Part shown: positions 53,500 to 64,000 of the stretch, piece after piece
How the letters are laid out: every line of letters begins with the position of its first letter
Numbering within the stretch: position 1 is the first letter of the stretch
NCBI GenBank assembly: GCA_950097015.1
Contig: CATNEN010000008.1
Span: 1,922,001-1,986,000, forward strand
Source: Macrostomum hystrix
Taxonomy: Eukaryota > Platyhelminthes > Macrostomidae
DNA: 64,000 bases
Direction: 5' to 3'
The notes under the pieces: model-generated
Told to the model about the DNA's origin: nothing
The model's input: only the letters and a program-made list of their open reading frames with translations
The model's database searches: none
Position numbers and translations under genes: made by a program

Positions 53500-55553
53500 T
53501 ACACGACATAGAATATAGTAGATTCTGTGGCTAACGATGCGTGATTAGCCCAAGAGATGATAGCCAGGCATGATATATAAAATGCCTAAAATTAGTTTTT
53601 TAAAGCGTTAACACCAAAACTCAAACTTACAATAATTAGCTGCCCATTTAAGTTCCGAACCTATTTAAACTGCACTGAAACTGTCTGGCTATGCTGTGCT
53701 GCATTGGGAACGCCATCTGTTTATGTTATGCTAGAATAATCATTTTTCTTCGCTTCGGCACTGCCGGTTAGGATATTGTTACCATTTCGGTTGCTCTAAA
53801 TAAATAAATCAAGCACTAAAATTATCCCGTCTCCACAGCCAAACACTGTAGCATACGCGACAACGTAGATTCACGTGGTATACACTTGAGGTGCCGCCGA
53901 AAATCACTTACGAGCGTATCCCCACAGATCAGACGTTTTTTATCCTCCAAAAGCCAACCCCACAAAAATATCCCATCGTATACCCAAGAGGACAGGCAGC
54001 TGTTACACATACACTTCTTGCACCCGGACGATCAATAAAAATAAGATAGAAAACAAGACGGGGCCTAATGTGGGCAGTATGGGATTTAAATGCCACTTCA
54101 AGCAGAGACAGTTCGGACTGAATGCCAATTGACTATCTAGCGTAGAAGCTTTATGAGACAGACGCTCATTGCGATTCTCTTTCCCAGGAGGCAGCTGCAT
54201 TTTTCATGAGCAAATAATTGCGAACCCCGGGCGAGAAGCGTCGGCAAACTCTTCAGGCGAAACGTTGTCGTAAATTTAGTGGCAAGAAGAAGGGACAGAA
54301 AATTAGCAGCTACGGATCGACGAGTTCTCTAAGGCGATTCAATTGAAAGAGTTTTATTAGCAAAAACTAAAGAGAAATTAATAAAAGTTATCCAGTCTTA
54401 TCGTGCTATTTATTTCTGAATAGTACATCTTCAAGTTATAAAAATGTAACAAAACACACCAAGGTGGGAAAGAACAAACAAAAGCAAGTAGCGATTAGCA
54501 AATACGAAACACTAAAATAATAGGAAACAGAAAAAGCTGAGAACTGAAAACTTCAAGGTGAAAAAGCTTTTGTCAAGATTTTATTCTACTATAAATTTCG
54601 GACGCGAAAATGCTATTTTAAGTAGTAAAATGCAACTTAGAAGAGAAAACGGAATTCTATAAAAAAGGCGACGGAAAAAATCACGATTGTACGAATTATA
54701 AAACGACTATCTATTAATTAAAGAACCATATTTGATTCATGAGCAGTTTATAAATAGAGCAGAGTCTAATATATTGTCTAGGGCAAATGCAACACCATAA
54801 AAGTTGGTATGTAAAAAATTACAACACGGTTCTAATTAGCAGTAGATACGAAGCCATTAGCGGTAGTGCCGACGATAAATAGTTTACGAGTATTTGAGAA
54901 AGTAGCTTTTAAATATTAAAACTAAGTTTTATAATCACTGACCAAATTCAACTAGTATAGGAGTTTATAAAGTTTTAATTCACGGATACGTTTAGTTTAA
55001 TTTAATAAAAGCAAAAAAAATTTAATTTAATTTAATAAATTGCTTTATAGCTTAATTTTGGATATAGCAGGCCTGCACTCATCTTTCTCTAAAAAGCCTA
55101 TTGATATGAATAGCTGCTTTTAAAGATGGTTTTTAAAATCTTAAGATCTACTCAAGCAAACATAAAATTTCTATACGATTTTGCAACACGATTATAACAT
55201 TATTGTGCACAGTTATTATGCTTCTATTTTGAAAATCGAAGTCACCATAGTACCAGCGACAAAAAGAATGTTTCACAAAAACTTAACTAAGAATCGGCAT
55301 GTTTAATTTAGGCTTATTTAGACTGAATCCAAAAATCATAGTCTAGCCAGAAAATCCGAAAGAAAAAAACTAAAAATCTAAACTCCCACTATAATTAATA
55401 ATACCCACATACTTTTGCGCACACTTAGATATTCTTCTAATTAAAAATAATCACGTAAATCTAAAAAGTATGCAAAAAAACACAAAATTGACGTTGAATT
55501 TGTAATTTTGAAGGCAGGTACAGAAGTCGCAAGTCATTGCAAGACATAATTGA
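53500..55553. other. AT-rich intergenic / 3' flank of Tudor gene
   Basis: No gene recognised. The part nearest 55553 is probably the 3' UTR of the minus-strand Tudor gene. Confidence 0.45.
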
Positions 55554-58500
55554 TCATTCCATGACACGATCATTTTCGGCCGGCAGCAGTCGGCACACGC
55601 TGTTGGCAGGCAGTACTTCAATGCGAGCTGGTCCACAATGCGGTGCCAAGGACTGGTCCCCCGTTGCTAAGCGAAAGACGCAGACAGCAGCGGGCCAATC
55701 TGGACCAGTAAGTTCAGGTGGAAGCTCACGCAGGTTGACACAAGGCACCTTGGCCGAAATAAAGCCATAGTCGACAGCAAGCAGAGAGGCCGTGCGATTA
55801 GCGCCACTGTCGACTGAGAGTACAGAACCGCGATACCAACAGATACCACCTGAAGCCTTGAAGAAGAAAGCGACAAATTTGCCTGGGAATAGATAGCTAA
55901 CTGGCCTAATCAGCACACCGTGATAGTCGTACCAAAGGTGCATACGTGCAGCCAGCCGATGCAGCAGCTGCTGTGACCATGGTAATAGGTGCACTGATAA
56001 ATGTGCACTATCGGAAGCCGGAAGAACAACAACATCGTACAGATCTGGCGGCGGGATGGGTGCTGGCAAAATTTTCTCACAAAAATCTGGCGGCATTGTA
56101 GCAAAAATGTTGCGCATTTGTTCTGGTGTGTAGCGCAGACGAAGCTTAGCACGCTGTTGCGTCTGGTTACTAGAACAACTAGTAGTGGTAGCAGTTAATT
56201 TGCAAGATTTAAGACTACCAGAAGCTACCAGAGCGTTGGAAGTTTGCTCTTTGCTGCTTCTTAGATTACACGAGGTTGACAATGACGCATCCCTGCTTGT
56301 TGTGCTGATGAATTCAGTAAAGAAGTTTTCCATACCAAAAAGGATCTGTTTTGTTGACAACGGCGTTTGACTTTGGTCGCTTTCAAAAGTGACAGGACTG
56401 TCTCGTTTAACATGACGACCCACTGCCAACAGGTTGTTCATTACACACGTAGGAAGCTTGATCTCAGGAATATCAGAGCTGTCATCAGATTTAACACAAA
56501 AGTTTAGGCTTGTGAATGCAGTTAGCATGTTGCAAGCGTCGGATGCAAACTCGTTAGGCGAAGTCAAAATGCATTCGAAAGCGAGAAAATTTTGGTACAA
56601 CTCCTTAAGTTGAGGCAGTACTTTTAACTGCAGCGCATCAAGAGTGCCCTCCTCTTCATTGCCATAGTCTATATACAGCACTCGCACGGATTGAGAACAA
56701 ACAGCCTTAACTTCGGCTCGGAACCAACCGCCTTCAAACAATCCGATGCAGAACTGCCCTACTTTGGGATCAGTCAAGGTTTCAGCAGACGTAGCCACAG
56801 TTTCAAGCTGACTTTGTAGTGCATTTAGTGCGTCAATGTCACTGCTTTTTTGAATCCACAAATGCAGTCTCTTTTTATTGTCACCGATAATGGTCGCCGT
56901 TGTAACAACACCTTCAAAACTCCCGCTAAGGACATTCATTTTGACGGCCCACTTAGCATGTTCTTCGGTTTGCTGAGAAACGAATGAGGCTGAGCCAGAA
57001 TCGGGTGCGGTGACATGCTCGGTGTCGGCGGTAGTTAGAGACTGGAGGTCTGCATCAATTTGCACAACTGGAAGTTTAGACAAATTTGAATAAAAAGAAA
57101 ACTGCAATTCTGAATACTCAGTGATTTTTTCAGAGGCGTCAGTTTTAAAACAACAATGTTCCGGCGAATTAAGTATGCACTCCAAGGCGAAAGCGTCTCG
57201 AAACAGCTCCTCACGATGAGGCAGTGCTCTCAGCTGCAACTCTTCCATAGTGCCTTCCTCTTCATTACCATAGTCGAGGAATAATACTCGCACGGAAGTA
57301 GAGTCCACAGCTTTTATTTCGGCACGGTACCAGCCACCTTCGAATAAACCAATGCACAACTGTCCGATCTTCGGATCGGTAAGGTTCTCGGTAGAATCGG
57401 CCAAATTTTCAAGCTGGCACTGTAAATTAATCAACTCATCGAAATCGCAGATTCTTTGGACCCACAATCGCATCGCCTTTCCGTCTTTCATTAAAGCAGC
57501 AACAGATACGAGACCTGCAAACGAGCCGTTAAGACTGCTCTTGCGTATCGACTGTTTACCATTTACTCTTAAATCATCGTGGGCGATTGAGCACTTTGCT
57601 GGATTCATGTAAAAAGGATTTTGATTTATTCCTGAATCTGACTTTACTGTGAGCTCGTTTGATTCGTTTAGACATTTTCGGTTTTGGTCAACGAAATTGG
57701 AAGTAACATCCCTTCCGGGACAGGCCAGGATGCACTCAAAAGCAAAAGAGTCACAATATAGCCTCTCCTTGAAAGGCAACATTTTTAGATGCAATTCATT
57801 CGTTGAGCCTAGAACTTCGATGCCATAGTCCAACAAAAAAACTCCATGGACACCCAAAGATGTAGCTTGTACTTCAACGCGGCACCACTTGTCTTTATGC
57901 TTAGCGATACAAGTCTGCCCTATGAAGGGATCATGTATGTCTTGCGCGTAAGTGGCTTCAACGCCAAGCAAATCATGCAGAGCAGCCAGGTCTTCAATAT
58001 CGCAAGCACGGTGAATCCACAGGCGGAGATGTTTAGCGTCACCGACAATCGGTACAGCTGCAGCAACCATACCAGAGAACGTGCCGGTTAGCTGCCGCCG
58101 TTTTACGCGCCAATTATTTAGGCAATTTAATTTGCTCTCTGGACGCAAGTTAGTATCGAAGTTAGATACTGTTTCTTCGATTTCGTGTTTGCTAATAGAA
58201 ACAGCTGGTACATCATTCGGATTTTCACCAGAACTTTTTTGCTCACAGCTGCAAATTTCAAGTTCCAGAGATGAAAGAATATTACGATCGATGTTAACAG
58301 TTGGCAATCCAGCGAATAAATCTGGCGCCAGTTGGATGTCAACTTGGCCGAGAGCAGAGACAAAATTAATTGCGTCCGCTGCAAATTGGCAGCCCGTGGA
58401 GGAAGGTAGAATGCATTCGAAAGCGAGCGCCTCTCGATACAAATCATCAATAAATGGCAGTGCTTTTAACTGCAGTTCAGGCAGAATGCCTTCTTCATTT

Positions 58501-59029
58501 CTGCCACAGTCAATGAATAGCAACTTTACTTTGTTGGAACAAACAGCTCTTACTTTTGCTCTGAACCAGCAACCGTCAAAGAGTACAGCACAAATCTGTC
58601 CAACTTCTGGTTCAGTCAAATTCCGCTCACCAGCAACTACTTTGAGCTTTCTTTGCAAGGTAGTGAGGTCATCTAAATTGCTAGTCTTTTGAATCCACAA
58701 GTGCAAGTGCTGGGGATCCTCTACAGTAGCAGCTGTTATGAGGCCATTGAATGATCCAGTCCAAATAGGCTTTCCGATTTGCCATCCTATTGAGTCGATA
58801 ACAGGCTGTAGTGATTTGTCCTTAGTTTCAAAATCAACATTTTGATCATTATCGTCGCCAGTTGCATCCATCTGTTTTTCTTCAACAAGCGTCATCAAAA
58901 TATTTTCGTCGATAGTGACAATAGGCAAGCCAAGTATCTGTTGATCTTGCACAGTGAACTCAATTTGGCCAAGCTGCATAATCCGATCACACGCGTTGCG
59001 GATAAAATCCATATTGCCGGATGACTTGG
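55554..59029 (-). CDS. Multi-Tudor-domain protein, C-terminal large exon
   Basis: Open for about 1,150 codons to a stop at 55554. Five Tudor cores, numbered from the Met at 59012: about 137-172 (VGQICAVLFDGCWFRAKV, FIDCGRNEEG), 364-400 (DKWCRVEV, LLDYGIEV, least conserved), 547-583 (GLFEGGWYRAEIKAV, FLDYGNEEEG), 749-785 (GLFEGGWFRAEVKAV, YIDYGNEEEG), 1043-1085 (CWYRGSVLSV, AVDYG). Between cores are the FECIL-type segments of extended Tudor domains. Such proteins bind dimethylarginine on Piwi-family partners and scaffold germ granules in known animals. The ATG at 59012 falls inside a partial extended-Tudor domain, so it is probably not the true start; an acceptor at 59030 (CTGTAAG) gives a phase that fits the exon at 61128. 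Confidence 0.85.
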
Positions 59030-61127
59030 CTTACAGATGAAGATTATGTTGTTCGCTTTCTTGGACTTGGCTGCGTAGAGTATACTGAAAAATTAAATCT
59101 ATATTTGCCTTTTTAAGTAGTAAGGATACGAAGCTACGCTGACAGTTTTTAATTAAAGCAATAAGAAACCGCGCTTAAGAAAGCGTAAAAAACGCTTGAA
59201 AATTATATCGAAGCTATTAAAAACATGCGAAATCTGCACTTGTTGCTGGATTGTTCAAATCTATCGACAAATAATACCTGCTTAAGTTTGGATTACTATT
59301 TTACTCTGCTTAAGAATTTTATACTTAAGTTTCTTAATGTGCCACTAACTGGTATTGACTACTAGTAGGTTTTGCTTTGTTAAAGCTGTAAAAACTACAA
59401 GCAAAATCGTGATCGAACCATACCACGGAACGCCCATGACCTGGAGTTTGGGGAGCACTATTTGACGATAAAGGGCTAACTGTCCAATAGCTGTAAAAAG
59501 TATAGTAGCTCTTAGTGACCAATTTTCCGGGAAACAATTAACGAACTTAATGATTGAAGCTGTTAAAACGGAGTCAAGTATAATTGTTATTCGATTGTTA
59601 TACATTCGGCAGTAAATAACCGAATAAATTTTTGTAATAAATCACAAAGACCACGTTGTTATTGTTATACATTTTTAAAAATGTAAAAATATTTATCACT
59701 ATCTATAGTGGCTGTACTAGAACAAAATCCAACCCGAAATATTTTTATTTTAATTTTGTGGGAAAGGGCGGATAGGGCCAGAGGCTGTAAAAGTAACTGA
59801 GACTTTTGGTTCTGTATGGCGTATCTCGTTAGACTTTTTGTGTCTAACGTGACTATCTAATGTCTCAACCTGCCTATACTACTATAACGAAAAGAAAATT
59901 CTTTCGGATCTTATAGAAGAAAAGCAAAAATGTAACGCAAAACGCTGTTTCGATTGTCACAACCGACGATAATTTTTGCTTATTTGTATTATATTTGTAT
60001 TACTTATTGTATAAGTACTTATTGTATTGTATAACTTATACTTTGTATTATAAGTTATTATTATGAAGAACAGTAAGAGAAGAGAATAAGTGACATGGTG
60101 AAAGAAACAGGGAAACAGCAATTAAGCAAACTAGAAAAGATAACAAGGGCTTTCAAAAAAATAAGCTAATTATTTCTTAGATAGACCACTAAATGCCGCA
60201 CCAAGGTGAGAAATTAGATTCCTGGAAGCGCAAAAATGTTTAAGTTGAGATGGGTAGATTAGAAAGAAACATAAATAACTGGCGCACTTCAAACATAAAC
60301 TGAAAGCTTTTTTAAAACGTTTATTATGCAACACTAAATTAAAACTTTAGTGTTGACAGTACTTGAAAGGAACAAAAGTACTAGCCACGTTTGCCACAAT
60401 TTAAGTAAATCGAGCAAATTACTGATATTACTAGACTGCAACTTAAACAGGATAAATAAAAAGCAACTGAACCAAATGCATTGCGTAAATGTGCAATAAA
60501 ACTGTGTAAAGGGGTTTTTAAACTGCGTTCTGAAAGGGATATATATTGCGACAAACAAAAGAGGCCATAAAAAAGTAAACAGACCGAAAGCCAACTACGT
60601 TTCAGCGTTTACACAACAACCACTGGATTACAAATTTGGCCTTAAAACAGTATTAAACTCTTCCTGATTAATAGGACGCCAGTAAACATAATTTACTATG
60701 AATTTAGAATTCATAATCGAATTTCTATCCCAGAAGTACCGACTGCTTTATCAATGCTAATCGCCCATCTAAAAAATGCTTGAACCCATATAATTAAATA
60801 GCGTTTGAGCTTAACCTTTATTGCAGAAATGCGCAGAAGCACTATTGTCTACAAAAGCAGTAGAAAGCAAAAGCCTATTATTGAGCGAAAAGAGACACCC
60901 AGAACAACGAACTGAATAGCATTCGGGAGAGAATATAAAAAATACTATGAATAAACCGAGACATAGCAGAAAGTATTAGAATGTAAAACAATTAAAATAA
61001 AGTTTTGCTGGCAAAGTGAAGATAAAGCCTAACCTATTTCAGAAAAATTGTGCAACAATTTTTTTTGCATACGAATTTTTGAAAAAGCACTACAACAGCT
61101 TGCGTGCCGAATATACAGAAAACATAC
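59030..61127. other. Probable intron of the Tudor gene (about 2.1 kb, AT-rich)
   Basis: Donor GTATGT at 61127 and acceptor at 59030 have matching phase 1. No tandem array, unlike introns elsewhere in the window. A Tudor core that should lie between the two flanking half domains was not found in it. Confidence 0.4.
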
Positions 61128-64000
61128 CTAGATCCTCTGCAGAGCTAACCAATGGCAAATGAAAGAGTGAGGATACTTGAATAACAAAATTAATCTCGAT
61201 GAATTCGACAAGCTTGTCACAGGCCTCTGCAGAAAAGCAACAACCGTCTGGCGAAACGATGATGCACTCAAAAGCAAAGGCGTCGCGATACAGATCGGCA
61301 CATTGCGGAAGTGCTTTCAGTTGCAACTCGTCTAGAGTGCCTTCCTCCTCATTGCCGTAGTCGATAAACAGCACTCGCACAGAATCAGAATAAACAGCCT
61401 TCACTTCAGCTCGGTACCAGCCGCCTTCGAACAATCCGATGCAAAACTGTCCGACCATCGGCTCGATCAGCAAGTCGGCTGATGTAGCCACAGCATCAAT
61501 TTGACTTTGCAAGCCATTGAGGGCATCTAGGTCACTGCACGACTGGATCCACAAGTGTAGCCTAGAGTTGTCATCAGCCATAGGCAGTGCAATGCTCACA
61601 ACTCCCGATACGGTATTGCCGGGTTTACACTTCTGAATCGTTGGAATCTTTGATTTGTTGGCTTCTGATTCATCAATGGTTTCAACTAGCGTAGCTGTGG
61701 AGTCTACAATGCTTACGGCGGAAGTCGTTATTGATTCTAAAACACTCATTTCGGCCGAAACAGTTGGCAAATCACAAGGCGTAGAAAACTCAATGATGAA
61801 GTCAATCTCTCCGAGTTCGACAAGCTTGTCACAGGCCTCTGCAGAAAAGCAACAACCGTCTGGCGAAACGATGATGCACTCAAAAGCAAAGGCGTCGCGA
61901 TACAGATCGGCACATTGCGGAAGTGCTTTCAGTTGCAACTCGTCTAGAGTGCCTTCCTCCTCATTGCCGTAGTCGATAAACAGCACTCGCACAGAATCAG
62001 AATAAACAGCCTTCACTTCAGCTCGGTACCAGCCGCCTTCGAACAATCCGATGCAAAACTGTCCGACCATCGGCTCGATCAGCAAGTCGGCTGATGTAGC
62101 CACAGCATCAATTTGACTTTGCAAGCTATTGAGCGCATCTAGGTCACTGCACGACTGGATCCACAAGTGTAGCCTAGAGTTGTCATCAGCCATAGGCAGT
62201 GCAATGCTCACAACTCCCGATATGGTATTGCCGGGTTTACACTTCTGAATCGTTGGAATCTTTGATTTGTTGGCTTCTGATTCATCAATGGTTTCAACTA
62301 GCGTAGCTGTGGAGTCTACAATGCTTACGGCGGAAGTCGTTATTGATTCTAAAACACTCATTTCGGCCGAAACAGTTGGCAAATCACAAGGCGTAGAAAA
62401 CTCAATGATGAAGTCAATCTCTCCGAGTTCGACAAGCTTGTCACAGGCCTCTGCAGAAAAGCAACAACCGTCTGGCGAAACGATGATGCACTCAAAAGCA
62501 AAGGCGTCGCGATACAGATCGGCACATTGCGGAAGTGCTTTCAGTTGCAACTCGTCTAGAGTGCCTTCCTCCTCATTGCCGTAGTCGATAAACAGCACTC
62601 GCACAGAATCAGAATAAACAGCCTTCACTTCAGCTCGGTACCAGCCGCCTTCGAACAATCCGATGCAAAACTGTCCGACCATCGGCTCGATCAGCAAGTC
62701 GGCTGATGTAGCCACAGCATCAATTTGACTTTGCAAGCCATTGAGGGCATCTAGGTCACTGCACGACTGGATCCACAAGTGTAGCCTAGAGTTGTCATCA
62801 GCCATAGGCAGTGCAATGCTCACAACTCCCGATACGGTATTGCCGGGTTTACACTTCTGAATCGTTGGAATCTTTGATTTGTTGGCTTCTGATTCATCAA
62901 TGGTTTCAACTAGCGTAGCTGTGGAGTCTACAATGCTTACGGCGGAAGTCGTTATTGATTCTAAAACACTCATTTCGGCCGAAACAGTTGGCAAATCACA
63001 AGGCGTAGAAAACTCAATGATGAAGTCAATCTCTCCGAGTTCGACAAGCTTGTCACAGGCCTCTGCAGAAAAGCAACAACCGTCTGGCGAAACGATGATG
63101 CACTCAAAAGCAAAGGCGTCGCGATACAGATCGGCACATTGCGGAAGTGCTTTCAGTTGCAACTCGTCTAGAGTGCCTTCCTCCTCATTGCCGTAGTCGA
63201 TAAACAGCACTCGCACAGAATCAGAATAAACAGCCTTCACTTCAGCTCGGTACCAGCCGCCTTCGAACAATCCGATGCAAAACTGTCCGACCATCGGCTC
63301 GATCAGCAAGTCGGCTGATGTAGCCACAGCATCAATTTGACTTTGCAAGCTATTGAGCGCATCTAGGTCACTGCACGACTGGATCCACAAGTGTAGCCTA
63401 GAGTTGTCATCAGCCATAGGCAGTGCAATGCTCACAACTCCCGATATGGTATTGCCGGGTTTACACTTCTGAATCGTTGGAATCTTTGATTTGTTGGCTT
63501 CTGATTCATCAATGGTTTCAACTAGCGTAGCTGTGGAGTCTACAATGCTTACGGCGGAAGTCGTTATTGATTCTAAAACACTCATTTCGGCCGAAACAGT
63601 TGGCAAATCACAAGGCGTAGAAAACTCAATGATGAAGTCAATCTCTCCGAGTTCGACAAGCTTGTCACAGGCCTCTGCAGAAAAGCAACAACCGTCTGGC
63701 GAAACGATGATGCACTCAAAAGCAAAGGCGTCGCGATACAGATCGGCACATTGCGGAAGTGCTTTCAGTTGCAACTCGTCTAGAGTGCCTTCCTCCTCAT
63801 TGCCGTAGTCGATAAACAGCACTCGCACAGAATCAGAATAAACAGCCTTCACTTCAGCTCGGTACCAGCCGCCTTCGAACAATCCGATGCAAAACTGTCC
63901 GACCATCGGCTCGATCAGCAAGTCGGCTGATGTAGCCACAGCATCAATTTGACTTTGCAAGCTATTGAGCGCATCTAGGTCACTGCACGACTGGATCCAC
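61128..64000 (-). CDS. Multi-Tudor-domain protein, repeat exon (5' end beyond window)
   Basis: Open from the window edge to the proposed donor CTAG|GTATGT at 61127; without splicing the frame would stop at 61090. Almost entirely tandem 204-residue units, each with one Tudor core (GQFCIGLFEGGWYRAEVKAV then VLFIDYGNEEEG), the FAFECIIVSPDG segment, and a Ser/Thr-rich linker ending NKSKIPTIQKCKPGN. Four full cores plus a part of a fifth unit are visible. The last unit diverges after CDKLVE. Aromatic-cage-type residues (F, W, Y, Y) and the Asn of DYGN are kept in every copy, as expected for methylarginine binders. Probably the same gene as 55554-59029. Confidence 0.88.
61240..64000 (-). repeat. 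612-bp coding tandem repeat (Tudor units)
   Basis: Identical segments recur at exactly 612-bp steps (for example 61655, 62267, 62879, 63491). Differences are single bases at fixed sites: gccattgaggg with gatacgg (units near 61.5 and 62.7 kb) versus gctattgagcg with gatatgg (near 62.1 and 63.4 kb; the partial unit at 63.96 kb also has gctattgagcg). Continues past the right edge. Confidence 0.97.

Noticed and set aside
59345..60594. Open frames of 86 codons as missing Tudor exons
   Set aside because: No GWYRA- or DYGN-like motifs and AT-biased hydrophobic composition.

Overview
This is metazoan nuclear DNA. The genes are interrupted by introns with GT/AG borders, and the protein families are animal-specific: a NETO receptor auxiliary protein, an INSM/nerfin zinc-finger factor, G-protein gamma subunits and multi-Tudor germline-type proteins. 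A Schistosoma-like hammerhead ribozyme next to tRNA-like Pol III boxes, moderate base composition and very heavy tandem repetition suggest a flatworm or related lophotrochozoan, possibly a free-living one. The phylum is an inference and was not tested.

Layout. 1-850 (-): the end of an INSM/nerfin-1/EGL-46-type gene running off the left edge. 2.8-10.3 kb: four minisatellites, decayed LINE fragments and a tRNA-derived SINE. 10.66-16.12 kb (-): a five-exon membrane-protein gene of unrecognised family, with a 66-bp minisatellite inside its last coding exon. 17.02-34.13 kb (-): a complete or nearly complete Neto gene (signal peptide, CUB1, CUB2, LDLa, TM, long Q/P-rich tail) in eight proposed exons with matching phases; nearly all its introns hold tandem arrays. 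35.1-38.9 kb: more arrays around a small element with inverted termini that carries a full hammerhead ribozyme and tRNA-like boxes. 41.86-42.06 and 50.58-50.82 kb (+): two G-gamma subunit genes separated by four arrays. 53.0-53.5 kb: a hAT MITE with a perfect 8-bp target duplication, next to a second, 98-bp inverted-repeat element. 55.55-64 kb (-): a multi-Tudor protein in two large exons, the upstream one built from nearly identical 612-bp Tudor units that continue past the right edge.

About 24 kb of the 64 kb is tandem repeat with periods of 3-46 bp, mostly 12-33 bp. The long open frames inside these arrays come from periodicity and are not annotated as genes, apart from the coding minisatellite and the Tudor repeats.

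Neto (glutamate-receptor auxiliary protein), the G-gamma subunits (G-protein signalling) and INSM/nerfin (neural or neuroendocrine differentiation) would all fit neural expression. The Tudor protein fits germline or stem-cell RNA regulation. Nothing in the sequence shows that these neighbours are co-regulated.
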